A stretch of 64,000 nucleotides of DNA, taken from contig NC_089175.1 in NCBI RefSeq assembly GCF_947507565.1, forward strand, positions 1,663,733 through 1,727,732, given 5' to 3'. The notes below the pieces were generated by a model. It saw only the letters and a program-made list of their open reading frames with translations, was not told where the DNA came from and searched no databases. This stretch comes from Oscarella lobularis. Taxonomy: Eukaryota > Porifera > Homoscleromorpha > Homosclerophorida > Oscarellidae. Positions 44,126 through 55,663 of this stretch are shown here, piece after piece (position 1 is the stretch's first letter; every line of letters starts with the position of its first letter). Both the position numbers and the translations under genes were made by a program.

Positions 44126-45542
44126 AGGCAAAAATCTTCATGACGATTTCGATTTTTATTTATGACGATTTTTGCCTTAACAATTTTTAAAAATCGTTAT
44201 GATTAAAAATCGTAATGACGATTTTTGCCTGGACGATTTTGAAAAATCGTCATGACGATTTTTACCTTGACAATTTTTAAAAACAGTCATGACGATTTTA
44301 CCTTGACGATTTTTAAAAATCGTCATGATTAAAAATCGTCTTGACAATTTTTGCCTTGACGATTTTTCCAAAATCGCCATGACGATTTTTACCTTGACGA
44401 TTTTTGCCTTGACGATTTTTAAAAATTGTCATGACGATTTTTTCTTTGACGATTTTTTACGATTTTTTAAAAATCGTCATGACAATTTTTGCCTTGACGA
44501 TTTTTGCCTTGACGATTTTTGCCTTGACGATTTTAAAAAATCGTCATGACGATTTTTACCTCTACGATTTTTAAAAATTGTTATGATGATTTTTTCTTTG
44601 ACGATTTTTGCCTTGGCGATTTTTGCCTTGACGATTTTTCCTTAATGATTTTTAAAAATCGTCATGACAATTTTTAAAAATCGTCAAGGCAAAAATCGTC
44701 AAGGTAAAAATCGTCATGACGATTTTTAAAAATCGTCATGACGTTTTCAAAAATCGTCAAAGAAAAAATCATCATCACAATTTTTAAAAATTGTCAAGGG
44801 AAAAATCGTCAAGGGAAAAATCGTCAGGACGATTTTTAGAAATTGTCAAGGCAAAAATCGTCATGACGATTTTTAATAATGACGATTTTTAAAAATCCTC
44901 AAGGCAAAAATCGTCAAGGTAAAAATCGTCATGACTGTTTTTAAAAATTGTCAAGGTAAAAATCGTCATGACGATTTTTCGAAATCGTCTAGGCAAAAAT
45001 CGTCATGACGATTTTTACCTCTACGATTTTTAAAAATTGTTATGATGATTTTTTCTTTGACGATTTTTGCCTTGGCGATTTTTGCCTTGACGATTTTTCC
45101 TTAATGATTTTTAAAAATCGTCATGACAATTTTTAAAAATCGTCAAGGCAAAAATCGTCAAGGTAAAAATCGTCATGACGATTTTTAAAAATCGTCATGA
45201 CGTTTTTAAAAATCGTCAAAAAAAAAATCATCATCACAATTTTTAAAAATTGTTAAGGGAAAAATCGTCAAGGGAAAAATCGTCAAGACGATTTTTAGAA
45301 ATTGTCAAGGCAAAAATCGTCATGACGATTTTTAATAATGACGATTTTTAAAAATCCTCAAGGCAAAAATCGTCAAGGTAAAAATCGTCATGACTGTTTT
45401 TAAAAATTGTCAAGGTAAAAATCGTCATGACGATTTTTCGAAATCGTCTAGGCAAAAATCGTCATGACGATTTTTATCATGGCGATTTTTAAAAATCCTC
45501 AAGGCAAAAATCGTCAAGGCAAAAATCGTCAAGGCAAAAATA
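44126..45542. repeat. AT-rich palindromic satellite array with higher-order repeat
   Basis: About 1.4 kb made of short units such as CGATTTTTGCCTTGA and AAAAATCGTCATGACGATTT, on both strands, so the array is full of palindromes. A longer block beginning GATTTTTACCTCTACG at 44551 repeats at 45010, a higher-order period of 459 bp with few differences. Open frames across it are chance products of the repeat. Confidence 0.95.
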
Positions 45543-45894
45543 TTTCTGCTTACGCATGCGCACTGTAATTCTTTCAACACCACTTTTGCTCGCATCCATG
45601 AATTTTCGGGGTTTTCCGCCTGCTGCCTGTCCGCCAACCTTTTTATAACCCCGCCCTTCGGAAACAAACGGGTATCCCTTTGAGGGGGCCCACTAAAACT
45701 CCTGCGTAAAAAACCCACAACATACGGTCTTGGGTTTGTAGCAGTAAAATAAAATGTAAAGGCGTGATCAATCTGTATGATTGAGGAAGAGAAGAATACT
45801 TGATCATCGATGATAATATTCATCATCATCACCATCAAGTACTGTACCCTTCTCTTTTTTTCCTTCACGTTGCACTCTGCTTTATATTTTACTG
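45543..45894. other. Gap between satellite and family D member 4
   Basis: Begins with ACGCATGCGCACTG (45552), the same palindrome seen at several gene starts here. No gene is convincingly supported. Confidence 0.4.
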
Positions 45895-46275
45895 TTACAC
45901 CTGCAATTTCATGCAAGACAAACCGAGACATTTTTCCAAACTAAAACTTGTTCTTTTTCTTCTTCTGCTCACACATTCGACTGACTCGGGGTGTGAATAA
46001 TCTAAAGAAGGACGTGAATCGAGTCTCGGGTTTGAAAAATTCCTCGAGGAAGAATCTGATTCTTGACGTGAAGTAAACCAGTACGCCACGCCCAGAGCAC
46101 CACCCACGACCAACAACCAACCGATATCATCAGAAGAAAAGTGCGTTTGTTGGCGTGGATAGAGCCCCGGGTTTGAATAAAGGAAATGTGATGATCCCTT
46201 GTCGTTTTGACGGAACCAGTAGTAGTACGCCGCGCTCACTGCTGCACTACCCAAGGATAAAAGCCAACGCTTCAT
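45895..46275 (-). CDS. Small two-TM protein (family D, member 4)
   Basis: A 126-residue frame from the ATG at 46275 (MKRWLLSLGSAAVSAAYYYW). It has two glycine/alanine-rich membrane segments, the second reading IGWLLVVGGALGVAYWF, which is almost the N-terminal segment of family D member 1 (LLAVGGAALGVAYY). A polar serine-rich tail and RRRKR follow; the end may be shifted by an unplaced intron. The duplicated membrane segment suggests internal duplication. Function unknown. Confidence 0.45.
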   Translation of the reverse strand: MKRWLLSLGSAAVSAAYYYWFRQNDKGSSHFLYSNPGLYPRQQTHFSSDDIGWLLVVGGALGVAYWFTSRQESDSSSRNFSNPRLDSRPSLDYSHPESVECVSRRRKRTSFSLEKCLGLSCMKLQV

Positions 46276-46659
46276 CACCAAGTAAAAAAATTCGGTTGCT
46301 GTCGTTTCTAGAAGCAGTTTCCACCTATAGACGACTAAACGGCAGACGTGAACGGCAAGGGACCCGGGAAATTCCCTTTTTTCCACTAATACCCGGATTT
46401 TCAGCCTGTGATCGGCTTACTCTACCGAAAAACGACGTCATAGCTTAGACCGCTGCGCAAAAAAAGGAACTGATTGAATTTCACTCTCCGAAATAAAGTG
46501 AAATGATGCAGGAACAGTTGTTGGTGGCTATAGATTTGTCTTCCTAAGAATGAATTTGTCCCCGTCTGTGTCAACCATCACGTACGAGAGAGAAATTAAC
46601 GGGCATGACATACATACTGTAAACGCACTAATTAATTAATTAACCTCGCCCTACCGTCA
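46276..46659. other. Divergent region with a decayed family E start
   Basis: AAAGTGAAATGATGCAGG (about 46496) resembles the start region of the family E gene at 35638, but the frame ends after 14 codons. TCCCCGTCTGTGTCAACC and AACCTCGCCCTACCGTCATC follow, in the same order as downstream of that gene. I read it as a relic of family E. Confidence 0.5.
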
Positions 46660-48207
46660 TCAACCAAAAAATCCCTTTGGCGCCGCCCCCCTAAACGGCT
46701 TAGACTTCGACTCTTTGGGCCCAAAAGTCTTCGACGCTCTGGACCCAAAAGTCTTAGACACTTTGGGCGGTTCGCGATCAAACAGCAGCGTCGGTTTCCA
46801 ACTGGACGACACCGGTTCAAACGGTTGCTCCTCCTTGGGCGTCAGCGCCTCCTCAAACTGCCGCGGCGCCTCCATACACTGCTTCCTGGAATACGGATTC
46901 TGCCCAAACAGCAGCGGCGGTTGCTCCTCCTCAAACAGCTGTGGTTGCACTTCTTCAAACTGCCGCGGCGCCAGTTGCACCTCCTTGAACTTCAATTCTA
47001 TTTCTTTGGCTTGCTTAGAAAAATCTCCTCTGAGTGATTTCAAAGCGAGTCCCATTTCAGAGTTCTCGCTCTGAAGTTTTCTATTTGCCTTCTGCAGTTC
47101 TTTGATTTTGCAGTCAGCCGTATTCTGTTGACTTCGCAACGCTTCCTGTAAATTCTTGATTTTGCAGTCAGCCTTCTTTTGCTCAGTTTGCAATGAAACA
47201 AGATTGTTAAAAAGAAGCTGCTGATGACTGACTACGGCATCAGACATATGAGCATTCATTTCTTTTCTTATCACCTGCAGCAAACTTGAACAAGCCCAAA
47301 CGGTTGATATGCATATACCAAACCTTTTCGTGGCATCCTATTGTCGCATATTGGCACGGGAGAGTAGAATAAGGACAATTTCCTTCTTCACTTATGTGGT
47401 CAAACATCTTGAAACAATGCACTACGTATAATTAACTAAACCAAAATAAGCTGAACGCACCTCTCTTCGGGGCAATTCTTCATTACACAGTTCACATGGT
47501 ATAGTCACAAACTCACAGTCCTTCACATGATTCTTAAGAATAACAAGAATTAGACTTACATTGGTTAAATAATTAATTAATTAAAAGGTCTTCACTTCCA
47601 TGTCTTTGTATTCATTTAGCAGTCCACAGAAAAGACAAGGAATTTGCCGTCTAAGGCAAATATGTGACACATGAAACGGCATCTTTCCTCTAGCCACGAG
47701 ATCGTCACATTTGCAAGGCACCTTCACGTCTCAATGTGAGGCTAAAAGACCCACTCTAGACGTCATCCCAAACTGAACCCTTTTCCTACTTCATAATCTC
47801 GAAGTTGCCCATTCCACTCGCATCCATCGGCAGCGTTGGAGCAAACCACTTTAGTCGAGAGAACCTTTCGCCTCACGTTAGCGTCAGCAAAGACCTAAAA
47901 TAAAGTGACGTCAAAGTAAGTGTACCGTGGACGTCTACGTCGAAAGCGAGCCTTGTCAGGAGAAATCATCTCTTTGTCTAGCGGACACGAAAAGAGATCG
48001 CCCCTTTTTTGAGCGGTCCTAAAGAAGGCTCGAGTCACTAGACTCTTTTCGCATTATTTATCACTTCGCAGTTTCTTCGAAGCATCCTCTGCAGAACAAA
48101 TGACCGCATTCTGTTTGGACGGGATCTCGGAGGGCACAAAGGCAAATAGGGCACTCTAGATCCTTGTCCAACGCCTCCACAAACGGAGCCGCATAGCCAC
48201 CGGCCAT
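46660..48207 (-). CDS. TRAF-like RING/zinc-finger coiled-coil protein 2, no MATH domain
   Basis: The ATG at 48207 (MAGGYAAPFVEALDKD) leads into a RING (LECPICLCALRDPVQTECGH, CRGCFEE). Following exons have VFADANVRRKVLS-type and zinc-finger sequence (about 47900-47600), then CEFVTIPCELC, NCPYSTLPCQYATIGCHEKV (about 47380), and a long coiled coil from 47270 with repeats of the type KKADCKIKNLQEALR / NTADCKIKELQKANR. Beyond the coiled coil is a low-complexity region with FEEVQPQLFEEEQPP and repeated PKVSKTFGSRASKTFGPKES. No MATH domain. The distinct tail and longer coiled coil separate it from its neighbours. Probably an E3-type signalling adaptor. Confidence 0.78.
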
Positions 48208-48348
48208 CTTGGAATAAACGACGCTTGCGTGACGGAAACCAAAAGTCATTAGCATACAGATGAGATTACGAAAAAGAGACAATTAGAATTGCTCGAGTTG
48301 CTGTATTGACCACATGTTAATCCTAGGTATGTGCTCTGTTACTTTCAC
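48208..48348. other. Short gap between TRAF-like genes 2 and 3
   Basis: Contains the presumed promoter of TRAF-like gene 2 and the 3' end of gene 3. No separate feature seen. Confidence 0.4.
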
Positions 48349-49814
48349 GGTCTATCAAGTCTACCGGTGGCCTGTGGAGGTGGTTTGGGAGGCTGCGAAC
48401 TCTCTAAAGAATGTGTATCTGATAATGGAGAAGCCGGTATAGATTTTTTTCTTCTTGAAGGCACTGATTGCTTCCGAGACTCAGTGGTGAATGAGGACTT
48501 TCTTGGAAAATGCGGCAAGCTTTCTGTATCAGTGTGAAATTCTGGAATGGCCCTTGTCCTGCTAAGTTCACTCTGCAAACGCAATTTAGCCTTCTGCAAC
48601 GAGCAGATTTGCTTGTTGGCTTTCTGAAGCTCTCTGCGCATTTCAAGAACGTTCTCAAACAGAAGCTTTTGATGGTAAACAACTGCATTCGAAATGTGGG
48701 TGTCCATGTCTTTCGGCAGTACCTGCATAAAATTTATAATCCTTCAATTATAAGTCTATTTAATTGAACTAACTTTTTCACCGCACCCTATTGCAGCGTA
48801 TTGACAGGGGAAAACAGCATGGCGCTTCTTTTGTTTATGAAGGCTGGGGCAATCTCCTTGAACGTGTTCAAGCATCTACGTATATTCATTTTTGAAAGGA
48901 GAGACAGCTATATACATATGTCATACGTCCTTTCGGAGCATTTCTTTTCCACACAATTCACACGAAACAGTCACGCCATTGCAGACTTCCAAATGTTTCT
49001 TGTACGGAGAAAAAGAGCCTACACGGTGACGCCAACTAAAGCATTGCACTGTACCCGCATATCTCTGTGCTCTTCAATCGAGCCGCAAAAACCGCACGCC
49101 AATTTTCGTTGAACGCAAAACTTTGATTGATGCAAGCCCATATCTTTTCTGGCAATAAGCTCGTCACATTGACACGGCACCTTATCAAAATCACATTCTT
49201 TAATGTGAGCCTATAGGGGTGAAGGGTTTTCTATTAATTAAAGAAAGCGAGTCACATCAATTAGCGTCTTACGTCGTAATCTTTAAGCTGGCCAACCCAG
49301 CTGCAGTCATATTCCTTGTTCGTACAGAGCACTTGGGTCGAGAGAAGCTTTCGTCTGGTACGAACATCAGGAAAAACCTGATTTGTAGAGCACATGTAGA
49401 CGTCAATGGAGAGTCCAAAACGCTACATATTACACAACCTTATCAACAGACACGATCCCTTTATCTATGGGACAAACCAACGGCTCTCCTTTCACTTGAA
49501 AATCCCTAAAACGCGACTCAAAATGACCCCAAACACGAATGTCATCCAGACGAAAACGCATCTCCCTAAAACAAGCCTCACCTCGCCATTTCGTCGAAAC
49601 AGACCATGCAGAACAAATGACCGCATTCCGTTTGCACGGGATCTCGCAGAAGGCAAAGGCAAATTGGACACTCCAGCTCCTTGTCCAACGGCTCCACGAA
49701 CGACGCCGTGTAGCCGCCGACGTTTCCACAGCGCACGGCCATCGCTTCGCCGTCGAAAACACCTCGTACGTGAGTGAGAACGACGATCGGAAATAGCACT
49801 AGTTCGGCTGACAT
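48349..49814 (-). CDS. TRAF-like RING/zinc-finger coiled-coil protein 3, no MATH domain
   Basis: The first ATG at 49814 gives MSAELVLFPIVVLTHVRGVF, hydrophobic and signal-like, unlike the other two; an internal ATG (MAVRCGNVGG) is the alternative start. The RING reads LECPICLCLLRDPVQTECGH, CMVCFDE. Zinc-finger exons: VLCTNKEYDCSWVGQLKDYD (about 49330), HIKECDFDKVPCQC and LACGFCGSIEEH (about 49200-49050), EVCNGVTVSCELCGKEML, and FPCQYAAIGCGEKV. The coiled-coil exon (VLPKDMDTHISNAVVYHQ) ends with a proline-rich PPKPPPQATG tail. All exon joins I could follow stay in frame. Its 3' end is duplicated at 40790. Confidence 0.75.
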
Positions 49815-49944
49815 TTTTTTATTCTGTACTGAAAAATCTCGAGCGTTAATTATTTATATTAGAATTTGACAACTAAAGTTTGTGAGGTCAGCTCGAGTTT
49901 ATGTTCTCTCGCCCGTATAACTGGAGATCGCGTCAACGAAGTCC

Positions 49945-52317
49945 CTACCTTTTCCAGTGAAAGTTAACTTGCCGAATAATTACCCACGCTTTGGCCTCGG
50001 ACAAAAACGTTAGAACGACGCTCGACAGCGGACCGACGGACTCGTCGACGGAACACTCGGCAATGCCTTTACTATCGAACTCGCACAGAGTGACGGGAGC
50101 CGCTTTCTCGTCCTCGACGGGCATTACGTGTTTCGAGCTGTCCCCACCTCTGTGTCCTTTAACGGTCACGTCAGTGCAAATGTCGCCGGGATGATCATTG
50201 CTACCCGAATAGATGACCACTCTATAGAAAGGGTCCCCACCCCCCTTCGTTGCGTTTTTCTCTACTCGCTCGTATCTTCTTCTTACTTTGTCAACGTGAC
50301 CGGATTCTCGAAGTCGAACGATATGTGGTCGTCTTTCTTTGGCGTCATCGCCCAGAAGAAGTCTCTTCCCAGATAAACTTGATCGAGCGTGTGGTGTTGA
50401 TACGGCTCTGTGCTCGTGCTGAGTCGTGCCGGGGGATTTATAAACGGGGGAGGCATGGGATTCTTCTTGAAGTCTTTGTCCTAGGACACGCGATAGACGT
50501 GAGAGAGTGAGCGAATATATATGAGAATTTCACACGACGCGCCTTACTTTCAGTTTCTGGATTTTTCCTTTCAAAGATGAATGCTGACCGATGTGTTGGA
50601 ATAGCGACGGTTTGTAACGTACTCTGACTTTCGCTTTTTCTTTGCCGCACATTTTCTAATTCAAGAAGAGACGTCTCCTAGACAATGAAAACGATGCGTT
50701 CGCGCTCTTATACCATATCTTGCTCCGGATGGCAAACTTTGACGAATAGAAAATGATCCAGAAGCCAATCGATGGGCTTATCTTTGTGAAACATGAGAAA
50801 AAAGCTCGTCAACTTGGGAATGTCGTCCGATCGAAACAATTTTCCTAAAAAGACGTCTACTCTTTCGACGCGAAAAAAAAGAGGAAAAAAATTCCCACCA
50901 ATGAAACCGAGCGCCGAAAATTCCAAGAGAATCCACGACGGATTAGACGCGGACTGCTGCTGAGCGAAAGCCATGACGCTCGAAGGAAAACCGGGCGTGC
51001 TAATGACATCGTCCTCAACCTAAAAGAGAGAACCCAGCCAATAAATAGTAGAGAAATGAAGAGGTCGGCCGAGACGACTTGCTTGCAAATAGTAAACTGC
51101 TTTCTTGTAGGCGTACGTCATCAGAAAGGCGTAGTCGAGATTCTGCTTCGTTCGCCATCTAGAAAAAAAGAGTAATTTATTTTCGCCGTTTTTTTTGTGC
51201 TCACTGAACGCGCTCGAGAGGATCGCCGAACGTCAGCGGAAGCAATTTCATGTCCGGGTAATAGCTGGCAGGCGGAACGATGATTTCGAGCAGTCCTGAA
51301 TTCAGTTCAATGGAAAACCTGTACGACGCCGATGAGTCAAGCCAACGCCAGTGAGAAGAACCCTTACTTCGATTCTATCTTCGCTATCTCTTCTTTACAA
51401 TAATCTTGATCGAGCTAGGGAAGATAAGGGTATTAGTACGTAAAGGACTACGTGCCTAAGAGCTACTGTACGTATTGTGGGGAATACTCTATAATATGAT
51501 ATTATTGTTTATTCGACTCCTTTGGGTAAATCCCAAACGAGTTCGAGAGAAATTTCGCCTGGCAACTATCACCGGTGTCCCAAGATAATTTCGAAGTTTG
51601 TACTAAACTCTGGGGCGTGTTCTTACTTCCGCTATCATGAGTATAACAACGGCATCCTGTTTTTCGTCGCTTGACATCGCAGTGAATAGAGACTGTAGAG
51701 TGTCGTGCAAATACTCCTGAACGTCGCGCCGTATCGTCGGTATCCCAATAGCCAAGGAAACTAAATGATCATTTCTTTTCACGCGCACGACCACGCCCCC
51801 GCAAAACCACAAACCTCCTTGTCGGTCTTTCGAGACACAAATGGCCGGCTTCAGAGAGTTCGCGTTGGTCACGTGATCCATTCCGGCGATCAAACCAGTG
51901 ACATTTTTTCGTCCGTCTTTCGACGACGCCGTCTTTCCCCACGTCATGACGGCGCGTTGTCCGTCGTCGCCGCCGCCGCCGCGCGATCGATCGATCGTCG
52001 CGACGAGACGCCTCAGATCGACGAGATCTTTCGATCGATCGTTGCTCTGCGCCACCGCGCGACGAACGCGCCATTCGAGATCGGCGAGACGCGCCGAGTC
52101 GACGACGTCGTCCGACGATTGGCCGACGTCGAATTTTTCTCCAGCTTCGTCTGGGAAATAAAATGATGAGGTGAATGGGATCGGAACCGCCCCACTTTCT
52201 CCATCAATTCTTCCGCTTACTGCGATGGCTATTAGTTGCGAAGTACAACGTAAAGAAGATGAGAAGGCAGCCAAATGCAATGAAGAGCGGCGATCGGCGA
52301 AACTGGACGATTTTCAT
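49945..52317 (-). CDS. MGAT4: Alpha-1,3-mannosyl-glycoprotein 4-beta-N-acetylglucosaminyltransferase (MGAT4 family)
   Basis: A Golgi type II membrane glycosyltransferase that adds the beta-1,4 GlcNAc branch to N-glycans. The ATG at 52317 gives a short cytosolic end ([11 protein letters not shown]) and a signal anchor ([15 protein letters not shown]), then a stem. The catalytic region has [61 protein letters not shown] (the DxD-like metal site, about 51030), [50 protein letters not shown], and the C-terminal lectin-like part ([13 protein letters not shown] to [12 protein letters not shown]). The stop is at 49945. These blocks match vertebrate MGAT4A/B in order, so the family is secure; the exact paralogue is not. 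About nine exons. Confidence 0.93.
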
Positions 52318-52396
52318 GTGACGTTGACACAAAAAAAAGGAAGTTAATTTCAACTTCGTGAACTGTAGGCCAGGCCTACCTAGGCTAGCGCGCGTG
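52318..52396. promoter_or_regulatory. Bidirectional promoter, MGAT4 / GH3 glycosidase
   Basis: Start codons of two glycan-related genes, a transferase and a hydrolase, face away from each other 79 bp apart. Both transcripts must start within or close to this interval. Confidence 0.55.
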
Positions 52397-55300
52397 ATGT
52401 TTTTTGTTTGTGCTTTCGTCTCCTGCTTCTTGCTGGTTCGGACCGGCTTTGGAGCTTTTCCTCCGTCGGTTGACTGTCAGTCGGAGCCGCAGAAAGGCTA
52501 CAAATTCTGCGATCCGTCTCTGACACCCGAAGAGCGAGCGTCGGATCTGGTAAAGGATGAAAGCAGTTTGCGCTCTTGAAACTGTTATTTTGCAACTTCT
52601 AAAGCCATTTCAATGGCCAAATATACAGTAGTCGACAGTAGTCGCGATTGGAGTCTCAATTCGTGTACCACTCACGTGCACGTGCACGTGCACACATCAA
52701 ATAGCGAATACGCCTCTTTACAATTCGTTTTCGCTCAGGTATCGAAACTGACAACAGATGAAGCAATCCAACAAACGTGGACCATAGCCCCAGCCATATC
52801 TCGCCTTGGCATTAAAGCATACAATTGGAGGTAAAGTAAAGGGTTACAACTATTCATAATAATGAATTAATAATAAACAACAGATCAAACTGCTTGCATG
52901 GATGGTCGGCATCAGGCGGCCACTGGGACTCCAATCTCACGTGGACCGTCTTTCCCGCCCCTATGAACCTCGGCGCCACATTTGACATAGACCTAGTTAA
53001 GAAAGTTGGCCAAGCAACATCAGATGAGGGCCGCGCTCTCCACAACGTAATGCTTCAAAAGTACGATGGAGAGAGCACGGAAGCCGCCGCTCTCAACTGC
53101 TTCAGTCCCAACGTCAATCTCCTCCGAGACCCAAGGCAAGATATATAAAAGTCCAATTACATTATATATGAATATATGTAACTTGGAAAGTAGCTACATT
53201 CAATAACGTTTCTTTTAGATGGGGTCGCGCGGAAGAGACGTTCGGGGAGGATCCGTACGTCTTGTCCCAGATCGGTGTCGCCTATTCGAGAGGTCTCCAA
53301 GAAGGCGACAATCCTCACTACCTGAAAGTCGTCGCCTGCGCGAAGCACTACGTCGTTCACAGCGGACGCGACAACGATCGATCTCACTTCATAGCCAATA
53401 CGACGATGCACGATTTGTACGATACCTATTTGCCGGCATTCAAGTCCCAAATCATCGGAGCGAAAGTGGGTCAAATCATGCCGGCCTACAGTTCGGTTCG
53501 ATGTTCCGGCTCCCCCGACGGAGCTCCCGATTGCGCGAACAAATTCCTCCTTCGGACGGTACTTCGCGAGCAGTTCGGCGGCTATAACGTTTCCGTGTGC
53601 TCTGACAATGGGGGCGTGGGCATGGTGTACAAAACGCATCACTACGTGTCGACGGCTGAGGATGCAGCCGCTGTCAGCATGAACGCGAGCACGGATTTGG
53701 ACTTGGGACACGATGCGATATATAGCAATAATCTCGGTCCCGCGCTCAAGGACGGAAAAGTTCAATTGGAGACGATACAGGAGTCGGTGTGGAGGAATTT
53801 CTATTGGAGAATACGTCTGGGAGACTTTGATCCCGCCGAGATGGTTCCTTATCAGTCGATTGGGGCCGATCATTTGGACACGAAAGCGAGTCAGGCACTC
53901 AATTTGCTCTCGGCTCAAGAATCAATTGTTTTGCTGAAGGTAACGCAAATGTAAAATAGATCATTTTCGTGATAGACCGTTTGTTTAGAATGAAGGAAAC
54001 ATGTTACCTCTAAAGACGAATTTGAAGAGAATAGCCGTGATAGGTCAGTTTACCGTAAGTCGTGCACGCACTGACATTTTTTCAAAGGCCCTAACGCCGC
54101 TGATGAGCACGTTCTATTGTCCAACTATGCGGGAATTCCATCTACAGTCGTATCTGTCATGGAAGGAATCAATGTAGGTCTAGTCTAATATCACGTTGCG
54201 TTTGAATTTGCAGATGACCCGTTTGTATTCTGATATCTATTCTTTCATTTAAGATGACTGTGTCCAGTGGGACGTACATTGCCAGTGCAAAGGGCTGCAA
54301 GGATACCCATTGCTCTGACAAGAAGGATTTTGACGACGCTCTCAAAGCAGCTCAAGGAGCCGACGTAGGACACGCAGTTTCAGTCAGTCCTTCGCTCTCA
54401 GTCTCTCTTTTTAAGGTTGCCATAATGGTTATGGGACTGAGTGGAAGTCTCGAGGGAGAAGGACACGATCGCGATCCAACAAAGTGCGAAGATACGACGA
54501 TGGACACGATAGGACTTCCAGGCTGCCAACACGACCTCGTAAGTCAAAATATCTATTATGCTTAATTAATACCCATTGTAATAACTTACCCAGATCCAAG
54601 CAGTGGCAGCCACAAAAGTACCAATAGTCCTTGTTCTGATGAACGGAGGTCCACTATCGTAAGCGAATAATAGCTCTCTTTCATCTCAGCTCCAGTGTCT
54701 CTCAATAGTATTTCGTGGGAGAAAGACAACGTTCCCGCTATCATTGACGCTTTCTATCCGGGCGCCCTAGGCGGTCAAGCCGTCGCCGACGTTCTCTTCG
54801 GACAATACAATCCGGGCGGACGCATGCCCGTCACGACGTACATGGGAGAAAAAGACCTTCCCGTCGTCGAGAACTACAACATGTCATTTCCACCGGGACG
54901 CACTTACAAGTAGAAAGAAATGACTAGATAAGAGACAAACGTTGATTATTATTATTATTATTATGTGCAGGTACTTCACTGGGGAACCTCTGTATCCATT
55001 TGGCTATGGGCTGTCGTATACGACGTTTGAATATAGCGGTCTTTCGCTTTCCAGTTCAACGTTGAAGGTATCAAACTGAGTATTGGATTCACGTTTATCC
55101 TATTTATTTTCTCATCTAGACTTGTGATTCTCTGATGGTCTCTGCTATGATCAACAATACGGGTAAAATGGATGGTGACGAAGTCGCTCAACTCTACTTG
55201 GCATTTTCACCGAAGTCGCCCTTGTCCTATCCCGTTCCTTTACGAGTTCTTGTCGGGTTTCAACGTCTCACCATCAAAGCGGGCGATTCCGCTTCGCTGA

Positions 55301-55580
55301 AATTCACCGTTGATCCATACGAGTAAAAATAATTTCGAATTTTTAATTAATTAATTAAAATGATTGGAATTTTTGTTTTGCTCTCAGTATGACGGTGGTC
55401 AACGAGAAAGGAGAGCGCGTGCTCAACCCGGGATCGTTTAGCGTCCACCTTGGAGGCCAACAGCCCGTGTCTGGAACAACGGGCATCCTTAGTGGATCTT
55501 TCAGCCTGACGGGCGATATGATGCCCATCAGCGGATGCCCTCACGCCAAGAAGTGCATGGGTTGTCTTCCAGTGCCATAA
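52397..55580 (+). CDS. GH3-family glycoside hydrolase, beta-xylosidase-like
   Basis: The ATG at 52397 opens a signal peptide (MFFVCAFVSCFLLVRTGFG), then FPPSVDCQ and FCDPSLTPEERASDLV. GH3 blocks in order: LGIKAYNW, TVFPAPMNLGATFD, NLLRDPRWGRAEETFGEDP, CAKHYVVHSGRDNDRSHF, MPAYSSVRCSG, then SDNGGVGMVY (about 53600), where the SD aspartate is the expected catalytic nucleophile. LLSAQESIVLLK begins the second domain; later exons have VMGLSGSLEGEGHDR, FYPGALGGQAVADVLFGQYN, PGGRMPVTTY, LYPFGYGLSYTTFEY and a fibronectin-like C-terminal domain (GDEVAQLYL, LRVLVGFQRL). This order matches beta-xylosidase-type GH3 enzymes. The protein is probably secreted or lysosomal. Its third intron begins with GC (53136). 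Confidence 0.9.
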
Positions 55581-55663
55581 ACTATTTTTCTTCTGATTTT
55601 TTTGTATGTTGGTCTTTCGTCCGTGTGTCTATGTTGATATCCGGGATGTTATTCCGGGGCAGG

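Noticed and set aside
44177-45480. Repeat-coded frames with LDDFSKI/TIFALTIF patterns
   Set aside because: They are translations of the satellite monomers and have no independent support.
44126-45542. CRISPR-like array
   Set aside because: Units are palindromic, in both orientations, without unique spacers, and the genome is eukaryotic; it is a satellite.
51765-52166. Plus-strand frame inside MGAT4
   Set aside because: It is an antisense shadow of the arginine/aspartate-rich stem exon of MGAT4.
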